From contig NZ_CAJZFJ010000043.1 in NCBI RefSeq assembly GCF_915070105.1, forward strand, positions 1-19,665: a stretch of 19,665 bases of DNA. The letters run 5' to 3'. A program made the position numbers and the translations under genes. Shown piece after piece: positions 13,162 to 19,665 of this stretch. Each line of letters starts with the position of its first letter. The first letter of the stretch is position 1. A model generated the notes under the pieces. The model made no database searches, was not told the origin of the DNA, and was given only the letters and a program-made list of their open reading frames with translations. This DNA is from an uncultured Porphyromonas sp. Lineage in GTDB: Bacteria; Bacteroidota; Bacteroidia; Bacteroidales; Porphyromonadaceae.

Positions 13162-14349
13162 ATGGCTAAAGAAACATTTAACAGATCGAAACCACACGTA
13201 AATATTGGTACGATCGGTCACGTTGACCACGGTAAGACGACCCTTACTGCTGCAATCACGACGGTGCTTGCTAAGAAGGGTCTCTCTGAGCTCCGTTCGT
13301 TCGACTCGATCGACAATGCTCCTGAAGAAAAGGAGCGTGGTATCACGATCAATACCTCTCACGTAGAGTATCAGACGGCTAACCGTCACTATGCTCACGT
13401 AGACTGCCCAGGGCACGCTGACTATGTGAAGAACATGGTAACGGGTGCTGCTCAGATGGACGGTGCTATCATCGTTGTTGCTGCAACGGATGGTCCTATG
13501 CCTCAGACTCGTGAGCACGTTCTGCTCGCTCGTCAGGTAAACGTTCCACGCCTTGTTATCTTCATGAACAAGTGCGATATGGTAGACGACGAGGAAATGC
13601 TCGAGCTTGTCGAGATGGACATGCGTGAGCTACTCTCTAGCTACGACTTCGATGGCGACAACACGCCTGTGATCCGTGGTTCTGCCCTCGGTGCGCTCAA
13701 CGGTGAGCCCCAGTGGGAAGACAAGGTCATGGAGCTGATGGACGCTGTTGATACTTGGATCCCCCTGCCTCCACGTGATATCGATAAGCCCTTCCTTATG
13801 CCTGTCGAAGACGTATTCTCGATCACGGGTCGTGGTACGGTTGCTACGGGTCGTATCGAAACGGGTGTCATCCACACGGGTGATGAAGTCCAGATCATCG
13901 GTCTCGGTGCTGAAGGCCTCAAGTCCGTTGTAACGGGTGTCGAAATGTTCCGTAAGATCCTTGACGAAGGTCAGGCTGGTGACAACGTCGGTCTTCTCCT
14001 CCGTGGTATCGACAAGAACGAAATCAAGCGTGGTATGGTGATCGCTAAGCCTGGTCAGGTAAAGCCTCACTCTCGCTTCAAGGCTTCTGTCTACGTCCTG
14101 AAGAAGGAAGAAGGTGGTCGTCACACTCCATTCCACAACAAGTATCGTCCTCAGTTCTACATCCGTACGCTCGACGTAACTGGTGAGATCACACTCCCCG
14201 AAGGTGTAGAAATGGTGATGCCTGGTGACAACGTTGAAATCAACGTTGAGCTCATCTACCCAGTAGCCTGCAGCGTAGGTCTTCGCTTCGCTATCCGTGA
14301 AGGTGGCCGTACGGTAGGTTCTGGTCAGATCACCGAGATCCTCGACTAA
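13162..14349 (+). CDS. tuf: Elongation factor Tu
   Basis: The GTPase that delivers aminoacyl-tRNA to the ribosomal A site. At 395 aa it is full length. GTP-binding motifs are GHVDHGKT (19-26), DCPGH (81-85) and NKCD (136-139). Domains 2 and 3 follow, with GRGTVATGRIETGVIHTGD and RHTPFHNKYRPQFYIRT. The start MAKETFNRSKPHVNIGTIGH is the family standard. Codon use is strongly biased to GGT, CGT, ACG and GAC, as expected for a very highly expressed gene and unlike the lipoprotein genes to the left. It lies between tRNA-Thr and tRNA-Trp in a single transcription unit, with an inverted repeat directly after the stop. Confidence 0.99.
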   Translation: MAKETFNRSKPHVNIGTIGHVDHGKTTLTAAITTVLAKKGLSELRSFDSIDNAPEEKERGITINTSHVEYQTANRHYAHVDCPGHADYVKNMVTGAAQMDGAIIVVAATDGPMPQTREHVLLARQVNVPRLVIFMNKCDMVDDEEMLELVEMDMRELLSSYDFDGDNTPVIRGSALGALNGEPQWEDKVMELMDAVDTWIPLPPRDIDKPFLMPVEDVFSITGRGTVATGRIETGVIHTGDEVQIIGLGAEGLKSVVTGVEMFRKILDEGQAGDNVGLLLRGIDKNEIKRGMVIAKPGQVKPHSRFKASVYVLKKEEGGRHTPFHNKYRPQFYIRTLDVTGEITLPEGVEMVMPGDNVEINVELIYPVACSVGLRFAIREGGRTVGSGQITEILD

Positions 14350-14360
14350 TAATATACCTC

Positions 14361-14396
14361 AGATGGGTGAGGCAACGCATATTGCCTCACCCATCT
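14361..14396 (+). terminator. 15-bp hairpin between tuf and tRNA-Trp
   Basis: AGATGGGTGAGGCAA (14361-14375) pairs perfectly with 14382-14396 around CGCATA. No T-run follows; tRNA-Trp begins 6 nt later. It could be a partial terminator lowering transcription downstream of tuf, or a processing site protecting the tuf mRNA end. Confidence 0.6.
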
Positions 14397-14401
14397 AGTC
14401 T

Positions 14402-14474
14402 ACGGGTTTAGCTCAGTTGGTAGAGCACTGGTCTCCAAAACCAGGTGTCGGGAGTTCGAGTCTCTCAACCCGTG
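14402..14474 (+). tRNA. tRNA-Trp (anticodon CCA)
   Basis: Acceptor ACGGGTT pairs with AACCCGT; D arm GCTC/GAGC; anticodon stem CTGGT/ACCAG around CTCCAAA (anticodon CCA); T arm GGGAG TTCGAGT CTCTC with one G-U; discriminator G, the normal identity base for Trp. It lies 20 bp before secE, as in many bacteria. Confidence 0.97.
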
Positions 14475-14493
14475 CAAGAGAAAAAAAACGATA

Positions 14494-14703
14494 ATGAGTT
14501 TCCTGAACAAAGTAGGAGTCGCCTTCCGCGACTCATACACTGAGCTAACACAAAAGGTGAGCTGGCCTACGCGCTCTGAGCTCACCAATAGTGCTGTGGT
14601 GGTGTTGATTGCTTCCCTTATCATCGCCGCAGTTGTGCTCGTGATGGACAAGACCTTCGAGCTATCCCTGAGCACTGTGTATCGTATGATCGCAGGGGCC
14701 TAG
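14494..14703 (+). CDS. secE: Preprotein translocase subunit SecE
   Basis: The small clamp subunit of the SecYEG protein-conducting channel in the inner membrane. The 69-aa single-span form shows the cytoplasmic amphipathic helix with the family phrase YTELTQKVSWPTRSEL (residues about 15-30), followed by one membrane helix (about 32-52, AVVVLIASLIIAAVVLVMD) and a short periplasmic tail. E. coli SecE has two extra spans; most bacteria, including Bacteroidota, have this short form. It is followed after 48 bp by nusG, the universal secE-nusG order, downstream of tRNA-Trp. Confidence 0.96.
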   Translation: MSFLNKVGVAFRDSYTELTQKVSWPTRSELTNSAVVVLIASLIIAAVVLVMDKTFELSLSTVYRMIAGA

Positions 14704-14751
14704 GGCTTTTGCTTGTATTCTGTCCCCTCTCCTTGGTGAACGATAAAGGTT

Positions 14752-15303
14752 ATGACTGAAGTAGCAGAAAAGAGATTCTATGTGCTCCGAGCCGTCAGCG
14801 GTAAGGAGGAGAAGGTGCGTGAGCAGCTAGAGGCCGAGATGAGAAACTCCAACCTCGGTCAGTATGTCTCTCGGGTCATCATCCCAACAGAGAAGATCGT
14901 TACTCAGCGTGCTGGTAAGAAGATCGTCAAGGAGCGTCCTTATCTCCCAGGCTACGTGCTGGTGGAGGCTGTCCTCGTAGGTGATGTGGCGCATACGCTG
15001 CGCAATCTGCCTAATGTGATTGGCTTCCTCGGTGGTAAGCGTGGGGGGGAACCCGAGCCTCTCAAGCACTCAGAGGTCGAGCGCATCCTAGGTCGTGCAG
15101 ACCAGATGGCAGACTCTGAGGGTATCTATGACCTTGAGCTCTTCGTAGGTGATGTCGTACGTATCATAGATGGTGCGTTCGCTAACTACGAGGCTTCTGT
15201 CGAGGAGGTAACTCCCGAGAAGCAGAAGCTACGTGTGATGGTCAAGATGTTCGGGCGTAAGACGCCGCTGGAACTCAGTTATTCGCAGGTGGTCAAGGAA
15301 TAG
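14752..15303 (+). CDS. nusG: Transcription termination/antitermination factor NusG
   Basis: Binds the RNA polymerase clamp to promote processivity and links it to Rho or the ribosome. The 183-aa protein has the NGN domain (about 5-110: FYVLRAVSGKEEKVREQLEA, then PYLPGYVLVEAVL and NVIGFLGG) and a C-terminal KOW domain (about 128-183: GDVVRIIDGAFANYEASVEE). It begins MTEVAEKRFYVLRAVSG with a start at 14752; there is no alternative nearby. It lies between secE and rplK as in nearly all bacteria. Confidence 0.97.
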   Translation: MTEVAEKRFYVLRAVSGKEEKVREQLEAEMRNSNLGQYVSRVIIPTEKIVTQRAGKKIVKERPYLPGYVLVEAVLVGDVAHTLRNLPNVIGFLGGKRGGEPEPLKHSEVERILGRADQMADSEGIYDLELFVGDVVRIIDGAFANYEASVEEVTPEKQKLRVMVKMFGRKTPLELSYSQVVKE

Positions 15304-15336
15304 GCTGGTTACGCAGGCTATTCTTTTACTGCATTA

Positions 15337-15353
15337 TGTTAGTGTGTAACACT
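15337..15353 (+). other. Small inverted repeats in the rplK leader
   Basis: The nusG-rplK gap holds TGTTA/TAACA (15337-15341 with 15347-15351) overlapping AGTGT/ACACT (15341-15345 with 15349-15353). These are mutually exclusive short stems. They may belong to an L1-binding or leader structure, but they are too short to be convincing. Confidence 0.25.
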
Positions 15354-15367
15354 CAAGATTCAAGACA

Positions 15368-15808
15368 ATGGCTAAGGAAGTTGCTGGACAACTAAAATTG
15401 CAAATTAAGGGTGGGGCTGCAAACCCCTCACCTCCCGTAGGACCTGCACTGGGTGCTAAGGGGATCAATATAATGGAGTTTTGCAAGCAATTCAACGCCA
15501 GGACTCAAGACCAGGCTGGTAAGGTGCTCCCAGTGGTGATCACCTACTACGCTGACAAGTCTTTTGATTTCATCGTTAAGACCCCCCCCGTGGCCGTACA
15601 GCTCAAGGAGGTAGCCAAGCTCAAGAGCGGCTCTGCCCAGCCTAACCGTAACAAGGTGGCCGAGCTAACATGGGATCAGGTTCGCGCGATTGCACAGGAT
15701 AAGATCGTAGACCTAAACTGCTTCACGGTAGAAGCTGCGATGAAGATCGTAGCCGGTACTGCACGCAGTATGGGTATCACAGTAAAGGGCGAATTCCCCG
15801 GTAACTAA
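15368..15808 (+). CDS. rplK: 50S ribosomal protein L11 (uL11)
   Basis: Binds the GTPase-associated centre of 23S rRNA at the base of the L7/L12 stalk. The 146-aa sequence has the standard N-terminal domain (GQLKLQIKGGAANPSPPVGP, ALGAKGINIMEFCKQFNA) and the C-terminal RNA-binding domain ending TARSMGITVKGEF. The proline-rich PSPPVGP hinge, which is the thiopeptide-binding region, is intact. The start MAKEVAGQ at 15368 matches the family. rplA follows after 14 bp, so L11 and L1 are cotranscribed. Confidence 0.98.
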   Translation: MAKEVAGQLKLQIKGGAANPSPPVGPALGAKGINIMEFCKQFNARTQDQAGKVLPVVITYYADKSFDFIVKTPPVAVQLKEVAKLKSGSAQPNRNKVAELTWDQVRAIAQDKIVDLNCFTVEAAMKIVAGTARSMGITVKGEFPGN

Positions 15809-15822
15809 TACATCAAGCAAAG

Positions 15823-16518
15823 ATGAGTAAACTTACGAAAAAGCAGAAGATCGCTTTTAGCAAGCTCGAGCCCGGGAAGACCTATTCACTCAAGGAAGCA
15901 GCAGCTCTCGTCAAGGAGATTACCGACACGAAGTTCGACGCATCTGTAGACGTGGATGTCCGCCTCGGTGTCGATCCTCGCAAGGCAAATCAAATGGTCC
16001 GTGGTGTCGTTACTCTCCCTCACGGGACGGGTAAGCAGGTACGCGTGCTTGCACTCTGTACTCCCGACAAGGAAGCCGAAGCACAGGCTGCTGGCGCTGA
16101 CTATGTAGGGCTAGACGAGTATATCGAGAAGATCCGCGGTGGCTGGACAGAGATCGATGTCATCATCACTATGCCCGCTATCATGGGTAAGATCGGTGCT
16201 CTCGGTCGTGTCCTCGGTCCTCGTGGTCTGATGCCTAACCCTAAGAGCGGTACGGTGACGAACGATGTCGCAGCTGCTGTCAAGGAGGTAAAGTCTGGTA
16301 AGATCGACTTCAAGGTAGACAAGACGGGTATCGTCCATACCTCGATCGGTAAGGTCTCCTTCACTCCCGAACAGATCTACGACAATGCTCATGAGATCAT
16401 CTCTACGCTCATTCGTCTCAAGCCAACAGCTGCTAAGGGGACTTATGTCAAGAGCATCTACCTCTCCAGCACTATGAGCCCAAGTATCAAGATCGATCCT
16501 AAGTCAATAGAAGAATAA
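15823..16518 (+). CDS. rplA: 50S ribosomal protein L1 (uL1)
   Basis: Forms the mobile L1 stalk near the E site and, in many bacteria, represses its own operon by binding the mRNA leader. The 231-aa protein starts MSKLTKKQKIAFSKLEPGK and shows the L1 signature region IMGKIGALGRVLGPRGLMPN followed by PKSGTVTNDV. Length is standard. It is 14 bp downstream of rplK and 17 bp upstream of rplJ. The gap to rplJ is too short to hold the L10-binding leader known from other phyla, so control of L10 here must use sequence inside rplA or another mechanism. Confidence 0.98.
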   Translation: MSKLTKKQKIAFSKLEPGKTYSLKEAAALVKEITDTKFDASVDVDVRLGVDPRKANQMVRGVVTLPHGTGKQVRVLALCTPDKEAEAQAAGADYVGLDEYIEKIRGGWTEIDVIITMPAIMGKIGALGRVLGPRGLMPNPKSGTVTNDVAAAVKEVKSGKIDFKVDKTGIVHTSIGKVSFTPEQIYDNAHEIISTLIRLKPTAAKGTYVKSIYLSSTMSPSIKIDPKSIEE

Positions 16519-16535
16519 TAGCAAAGGAAGAAATC

Positions 16536-17057
16536 ATGAGAAAGGAAAATAAAGGAGTCGTAGTAGAGCAGCTCAAGGGCTTCCTCAGCGAGTACCCACA
16601 CTTCTATCTGACCAACATCGAAGGTCTCGATGCAGCCAAGACAGCACAGCTCCGTCGTGCCTGCAACAAGGGCGGTATCAAGCTCGTCGTAGCTAAGAAT
16701 ACGCTCCTGAGAAAGGCACTCTCCGAGGCAGAGGTTGACTTCGCTACGCTGTACTCAGCGCTGAAGGGTAACACGGCGATCATGTTCACCACGGTCGCTA
16801 ATGCCCCTGCAAAGATCATCAAGGACTTCGCAAAGGATAAGAAGGAAGAGTCTAAGCTTCGCCTCAAGGCTGCTTATGCTGAGACAGGCTTCTACGGAGC
16901 TGATCAGCTCGCAGAGCTCGTCGCTATCAAGAGCAAGGAAGAGCTCATCGCAGACGTCGTCGCTCTGCTCCAGTCTCCCATCCGCAATATCGTCTCCGCC
17001 CTGGAGAACAAGGATGCAGACAAGGATGCAGCAGTCGCTGATGCCCCTGCAGAGTAA
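16536..17057 (+). CDS. rplJ: 50S ribosomal protein L10 (uL10)
   Basis: Anchors the L7/L12 dimers on the stalk base. The 173-aa protein begins MRKENKGVVVEQLKGFLSEY and shows the conserved LRRACNKGGIKLVVAKNTLL region (about 38-58) followed by ALKGNTAIMF. The C-terminal helix that binds L7/L12 (about 130-160, ELIADVVALLQSPIRNIVSA) is present, with an acidic/alanine tail typical of Bacteroidota. It lies between rplA and rplL in the standard order. Confidence 0.97.
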   Translation: MRKENKGVVVEQLKGFLSEYPHFYLTNIEGLDAAKTAQLRRACNKGGIKLVVAKNTLLRKALSEAEVDFATLYSALKGNTAIMFTTVANAPAKIIKDFAKDKKEESKLRLKAAYAETGFYGADQLAELVAIKSKEELIADVVALLQSPIRNIVSALENKDADKDAAVADAPAE

Positions 17058-17105
17058 AGCCCCTATAGTAAACAAGAACAACAACAAACGAAATAATCAA
17101 TCGAC

Positions 17106-17474
17106 ATGGCAGATATCAAAGCAATTGCCGAACAGCTTGTAAACCTGACGGTAAAGGAAGTAAGCGAACTCGCAGCTATCCTTAAGGATGAGTACGGAAT
17201 CGAACCAGCAGCTGCAGCTGTTGTCGTAGCAGGCCCCGCCGAAGGTGCCCAGGAAGAAGAAAAGTCTTCTTTCGATGTAATCCTTAAGAGTGCAGGTGCT
17301 GCTAAGCTTCAGGTCGTTAAGGCTGTCAAGGAACACTGCGGTCTTGGGCTGAAGGAAGCAAAGGACATCGTAGACGCTGCTCCTGCACCCGTCAAGGAAG
17401 GTGTAGACAAGGCTACTGCTGAGGCTCTCAAGAAGGCTCTTGAGGAAGCCGGCGCTGAAGTTGAACTTAAGTAA
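17106..17474 (+). CDS. rplL: 50S ribosomal protein L7/L12 (bL12)
   Basis: The multi-copy stalk protein that recruits and stimulates translational GTPases. The 122-aa sequence has the dimerising N-terminal domain (about 1-35, AIAEQLVNLTVKEVSELAAI), an alanine/acid-rich hinge (about 36-52) and the C-terminal factor-binding domain with KSSFDVILKSAGAAKLQVVK and EHCGLGLKEAKDIVDAAP. The length is standard. It is followed by two hairpins before rpoB, which would let the abundant stalk mRNA be made in excess over rpoB. Confidence 0.98.
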   Translation: MADIKAIAEQLVNLTVKEVSELAAILKDEYGIEPAAAAVVVAGPAEGAQEEEKSSFDVILKSAGAAKLQVVKAVKEHCGLGLKEAKDIVDAAPAPVKEGVDKATAEALKKALEEAGAEVELK

Positions 17475-17485
17475 GCTTCCACTAT

Positions 17486-17543
17486 AACACCTGTAATCAG
17501 GTGTTTATGGTTAAGATCCCCCGACGAGGGGGGTCTTAACCAT
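17486..17543 (+). terminator. Two consecutive hairpins between rplL and rpoB (likely attenuator)
   Basis: The first stem is AACACCTG (17486-17493) with CAGGTGTT (17498-17505) and loop TAAT. The second is a 16-bp stem, 17507-17522 with 17528-17543 (one G-U) and loop GACGA. rpoB starts 55 bp later and no promoter match lies between, so read-through must supply rpoB. Confidence 0.75.
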
Positions 17544-17597
17544 TTCGTGTCTAAACACAACGAACCCGTACCCTTATCACCTCAAGCAATAAAATAG

Positions 17598-19665
17598 ATG
17601 GCCGCCAACCCACAACCACGGAGGATCAATTTCGCTTCGATCAAGAACCCGCTTGACTTCCCGGACTTTCTCGAGGTACAGCTGAAGTCCTTCCGCGACT
17701 TCTTCCAGCTCGACACTGCTACCGAGTCTCGTCGTTCGGAGGGTCTCTACCGAGTGTTCAATGAGAACTTCCCCATAGCAGATACCCGGAACAACTTCGT
17801 CCTCGAGTTCCTCGACTACTATGTCGATCCTCCCAAGTACACCATTGAGGAATGCTTTAGTCGTGGCCTGACCTACAGTGTCCCGCTCAAGGCTAAGCTC
17901 AAGCTCTCATGTACGGATCCCGACCACGAGGACTTCAGCACAGTCGTGCAGGATGTCTTCCTCGGCTATATCCCCTACATGACTGAGTCGGGTACGTTTG
18001 TGATCAATGGAGCAGAGCGCGTGGTCGTCTCCCAGCTCCACCGCTCGCCTGGGGTATTCTTTGGGACGAGCACGCACACCAACGGCTCTCAGCTTTACTC
18101 CGCACGTATCATCCCCTTCAAGGGCTCTTGGATCGAGTTCGCAACAGACATCAACAATGTCATGTATGCCTACATCGATCGTAAGAAGAAGCTCCCTGTC
18201 ACGACCCTCCTTCGTGCCATCGGCTTTGAGTCAGATAAGCAGATCCTAGACCTCTTCGATCTATCCGAGGAGATCAAGGTCACACGCACCAACCTAGAGA
18301 AGAACATCGGTCGCCGTCTAGCAGGACGTGTGACCAAGACCTATATTGATGACCTCAGTGATGAGGACACGGGTGAGGTGGTGTCCATGGAGCGTATCTC
18401 TGTGCTCGTAGAGCGTGAAGCAGAGATCACCGAGGACAATATTGACCTGATCCTAGAGTCTAGCAATAAGACGATCCTCCTTCACAAGGAGAAGACTGAG
18501 GATTCGCTGGACTTCGCCCTAATCTTCAATACCCTACAGAAGGACCCATGTAACTCTGAGCACGATGCCCTCTACTACATCTACCGTCAGCTCCGTAATG
18601 CAGACCCAGCAGATGAGGCTAACGCTCGTGAAGTGCTGACCAATCTCTTCTTCTCCGACAAGCGTTATGACCTCGGTGAGGTAGGACGCTATCGAATAAA
18701 CAAGAAGCTAGGTCTAGACATCGATCCCGACAACCGTGTCCTAACCAACGAGGACATCGTGGCCATCATCAAGTACCTCGTCGGGCTCGTGAACTCCAAG
18801 GAAGTGGTGGACGACATTGACCACCTCTCCAATCGTCGTGTACGTACAGTCGGTGAGCAGCTCTACAACCAGTTCGGTGTGGGGCTAGCACGTATGGCTC
18901 GTACCGTACGTGAGCGTATGAATGTACGTGACAACGAAGTCTTCGTACCTACCGATCTGATCAACGCAAAGGCTCTCTCCTCTGTCGTGAACTCCTTCTT
19001 CGGTACGAATGCCCTATCTCAGTTCATGGACCAGACGAATCCTCTGGCTGAGATTACCCACAAGCGACGCCTCTCTGCCCTCGGTCCTGGCGGTCTGTCC
19101 CGTGAGCGTGCAGGCTTCGAGGTACGTGACGTACACTATACCCACTATGGTCGTCTCTGTCCAATTGAGACACCTGAAGGACCTAACATCGGTCTTATCT
19201 CCTCCCTCTGTGTCTATGCCAAGATCAATAGCCTTGGCTTCATCGCTACTCCTTACCGTCTAGTGAAGGATGGCCGTGTGGACTTCTCTGAGGAAGGGCT
19301 ACAATACTACACCGCAGAGGAGGAAGAAGAGCTCGTCGTAGCTCAGGGGAATGCTCCCCTAGACAACGATGGTAACTTCATCCGTGATGCGGTCAAGGCT
19401 CGTAAGGAAGCCGACTTCCCCGTTGTATCTCCCAGCGAGGTACAGCTCATGGACGTTGCTCCTACACAGATCGCTTCCATCGCAGCCTCTCTGATCCCAT
19501 TCCTCGAGCACGATGACGCTAACCGTGCCCTCATGGGATCGAATATGATGCGTCAGGCTGTTCCCCTTCTTCGTCCCGAAGCTCCTATCGTAGGTACGGG
19601 TATTGAGGGCCAGCTGGTGCGTGACTCTCGTACGCAGATCGTGGCTGAGCGTACCGGTGAAGTTG
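17598..19665 (+). CDS. rpoB: RNA polymerase beta subunit, first 689 codons (cut by window edge)
   Basis: The catalytic beta subunit of RNA polymerase. The frame starts MAANPQPRRINFASIKNPLD and runs open to the window end. Visible landmarks are the N-terminal protrusion and lobes (FVINGAERVVVSQLHRSPGV), the rifampicin-binding segment (LSQFMDQTNPLAEITHKRRL, about 474-493) and the fork-loop region (RDVHYTHYGRLCPIETPEGP, NIGLISSL). The residues matching E. coli D516, H526 and S531 are D478, H488 and S493, all wild type, so the gene itself predicts rifampicin susceptibility. The catalytic C-terminal half is outside the window. It is the last gene of the rplKAJL-rpoB series. Confidence 0.99.
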   Translation, partial: MAANPQPRRINFASIKNPLDFPDFLEVQLKSFRDFFQLDTATESRRSEGLYRVFNENFPIADTRNNFVLEFLDYYVDPPKYTIEECFSRGLTYSVPLKAKLKLSCTDPDHEDFSTVVQDVFLGYIPYMTESGTFVINGAERVVVSQLHRSPGVFFGTSTHTNGSQLYSARIIPFKGSWIEFATDINNVMYAYIDRKKKLPVTTLLRAIGFESDKQILDLFDLSEEIKVTRTNLEKNIGRRLAGRVTKTYIDDLSDEDTGEVVSMERISVLVEREAEITEDNIDLILESSNKTILLHKEKTEDSLDFALIFNTLQKDPCNSEHDALYYIYRQLRNADPADEANAREVLTNLFFSDKRYDLGEVGRYRINKKLGLDIDPDNRVLTNEDIVAIIKYLVGLVNSKEVVDDIDHLSNRRVRTVGEQLYNQFGVGLARMARTVRERMNVRDNEVFVPTDLINAKALSSVVNSFFGTNALSQFMDQTNPLAEITHKRRLSALGPGGLSRERAGFEVRDVHYTHYGRLCPIETPEGPNIGLISSLCVYAKINSLGFIATPYRLVKDGRVDFSEEGLQYYTAEEEEELVVAQGNAPLDNDGNFIRDAVKARKEADFPVVSPSEVQLMDVAPTQIASIAASLIPFLEHDDANRALMGSNMMRQAVPLLRPEAPIVGTGIEGQLVRDSRTQIVAERTGEV

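Noticed and set aside
13156..13518. 120-codon frame opposite tuf
   Set aside because: A shadow of the strongly biased tuf codons; tuf is unquestionable and the antisense product resembles nothing.
18007..18249. 80-codon plus frame inside rpoB
   Set aside because: Out-of-frame shadow of rpoB with serine/arginine-rich composition typical of a shifted reading.

Overview
The window looks like chromosomal DNA from a fairly GC-rich member of the Bacteroidota, most likely Porphyromonas or a close relative. Evidence: most intergenic regions carry the Bacteroidota sigma-factor -7 box TAnnTTTG (TACCTTTG five times, TATATTTG once with a TTTG -33 box 19 bp away). Start codons are preceded by A-rich sequence instead of Shine-Dalgarno motifs. 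The gene order trnT-tuf-trnW-secE-nusG-rplK-rplA-rplJ-rplL-rpoB is typical of the group. The genus call is inference.

Layout. 1-468 (minus): start of ribulose-phosphate 3-epimerase, preceded by a possible 42-aa gene. 582-2192 (minus): a slipin/NfeD membrane operon with promoter and terminator. 2347-3018 (minus): a lipoprotein of unknown function. 3019-3583: a long divergent spacer with a five-copy, 23-bp-period array of dyad elements. 3584-4180 (plus): a 39-aa frame and a tail-anchored 155-aa protein, in the same reading frame and separated by one TAG. 4233-4455: promoter, tRNA-Val(UAC) and terminator. 4456-4888: possible gene remnant. 4889-5932 (plus): zinc alcohol dehydrogenase. 6148-7371 (minus): lipoprotein with a long structured leader and a promoter that has two direct repeats 21 bp apart upstream. 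7996-8514 (minus): lipoprotein. 8515-9012: divergent spacer packed with palindromes, including three 18-bp alternating purine-pyrimidine palindromes spaced exactly 22 bp. 9013-12744 (plus): murD-ftsW-murG with overlapping genes. 12913-19665 (plus): tRNA-Thr(GGU), tuf, tRNA-Trp(CCA), secE, nusG, rplK, rplA, rplJ, rplL and the first 689 codons of rpoB.

The right half is housekeeping: lipid II synthesis and flipping/polymerisation (MurD, MurG, FtsW), then translation and transcription. murC, ftsQ, ftsA and ftsZ do not follow murG, so the division/cell-wall cluster is broken here. The left half is accessory: three lipoproteins without firm functions, the slipin/NfeD pair and the small operon. No transposase, integrase, phage gene or CRISPR array was seen.

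The most interesting unexplained content lies in the divergent spacers: two arrays of short palindromes with 22-23 bp periods, each upstream of a lipoprotein gene and linked by a shared word (TACCGAGAGCG), plus the direct-repeat promoter at 7684-7750. I read these as helically phased operator arrays, but no sequence comparison was possible.
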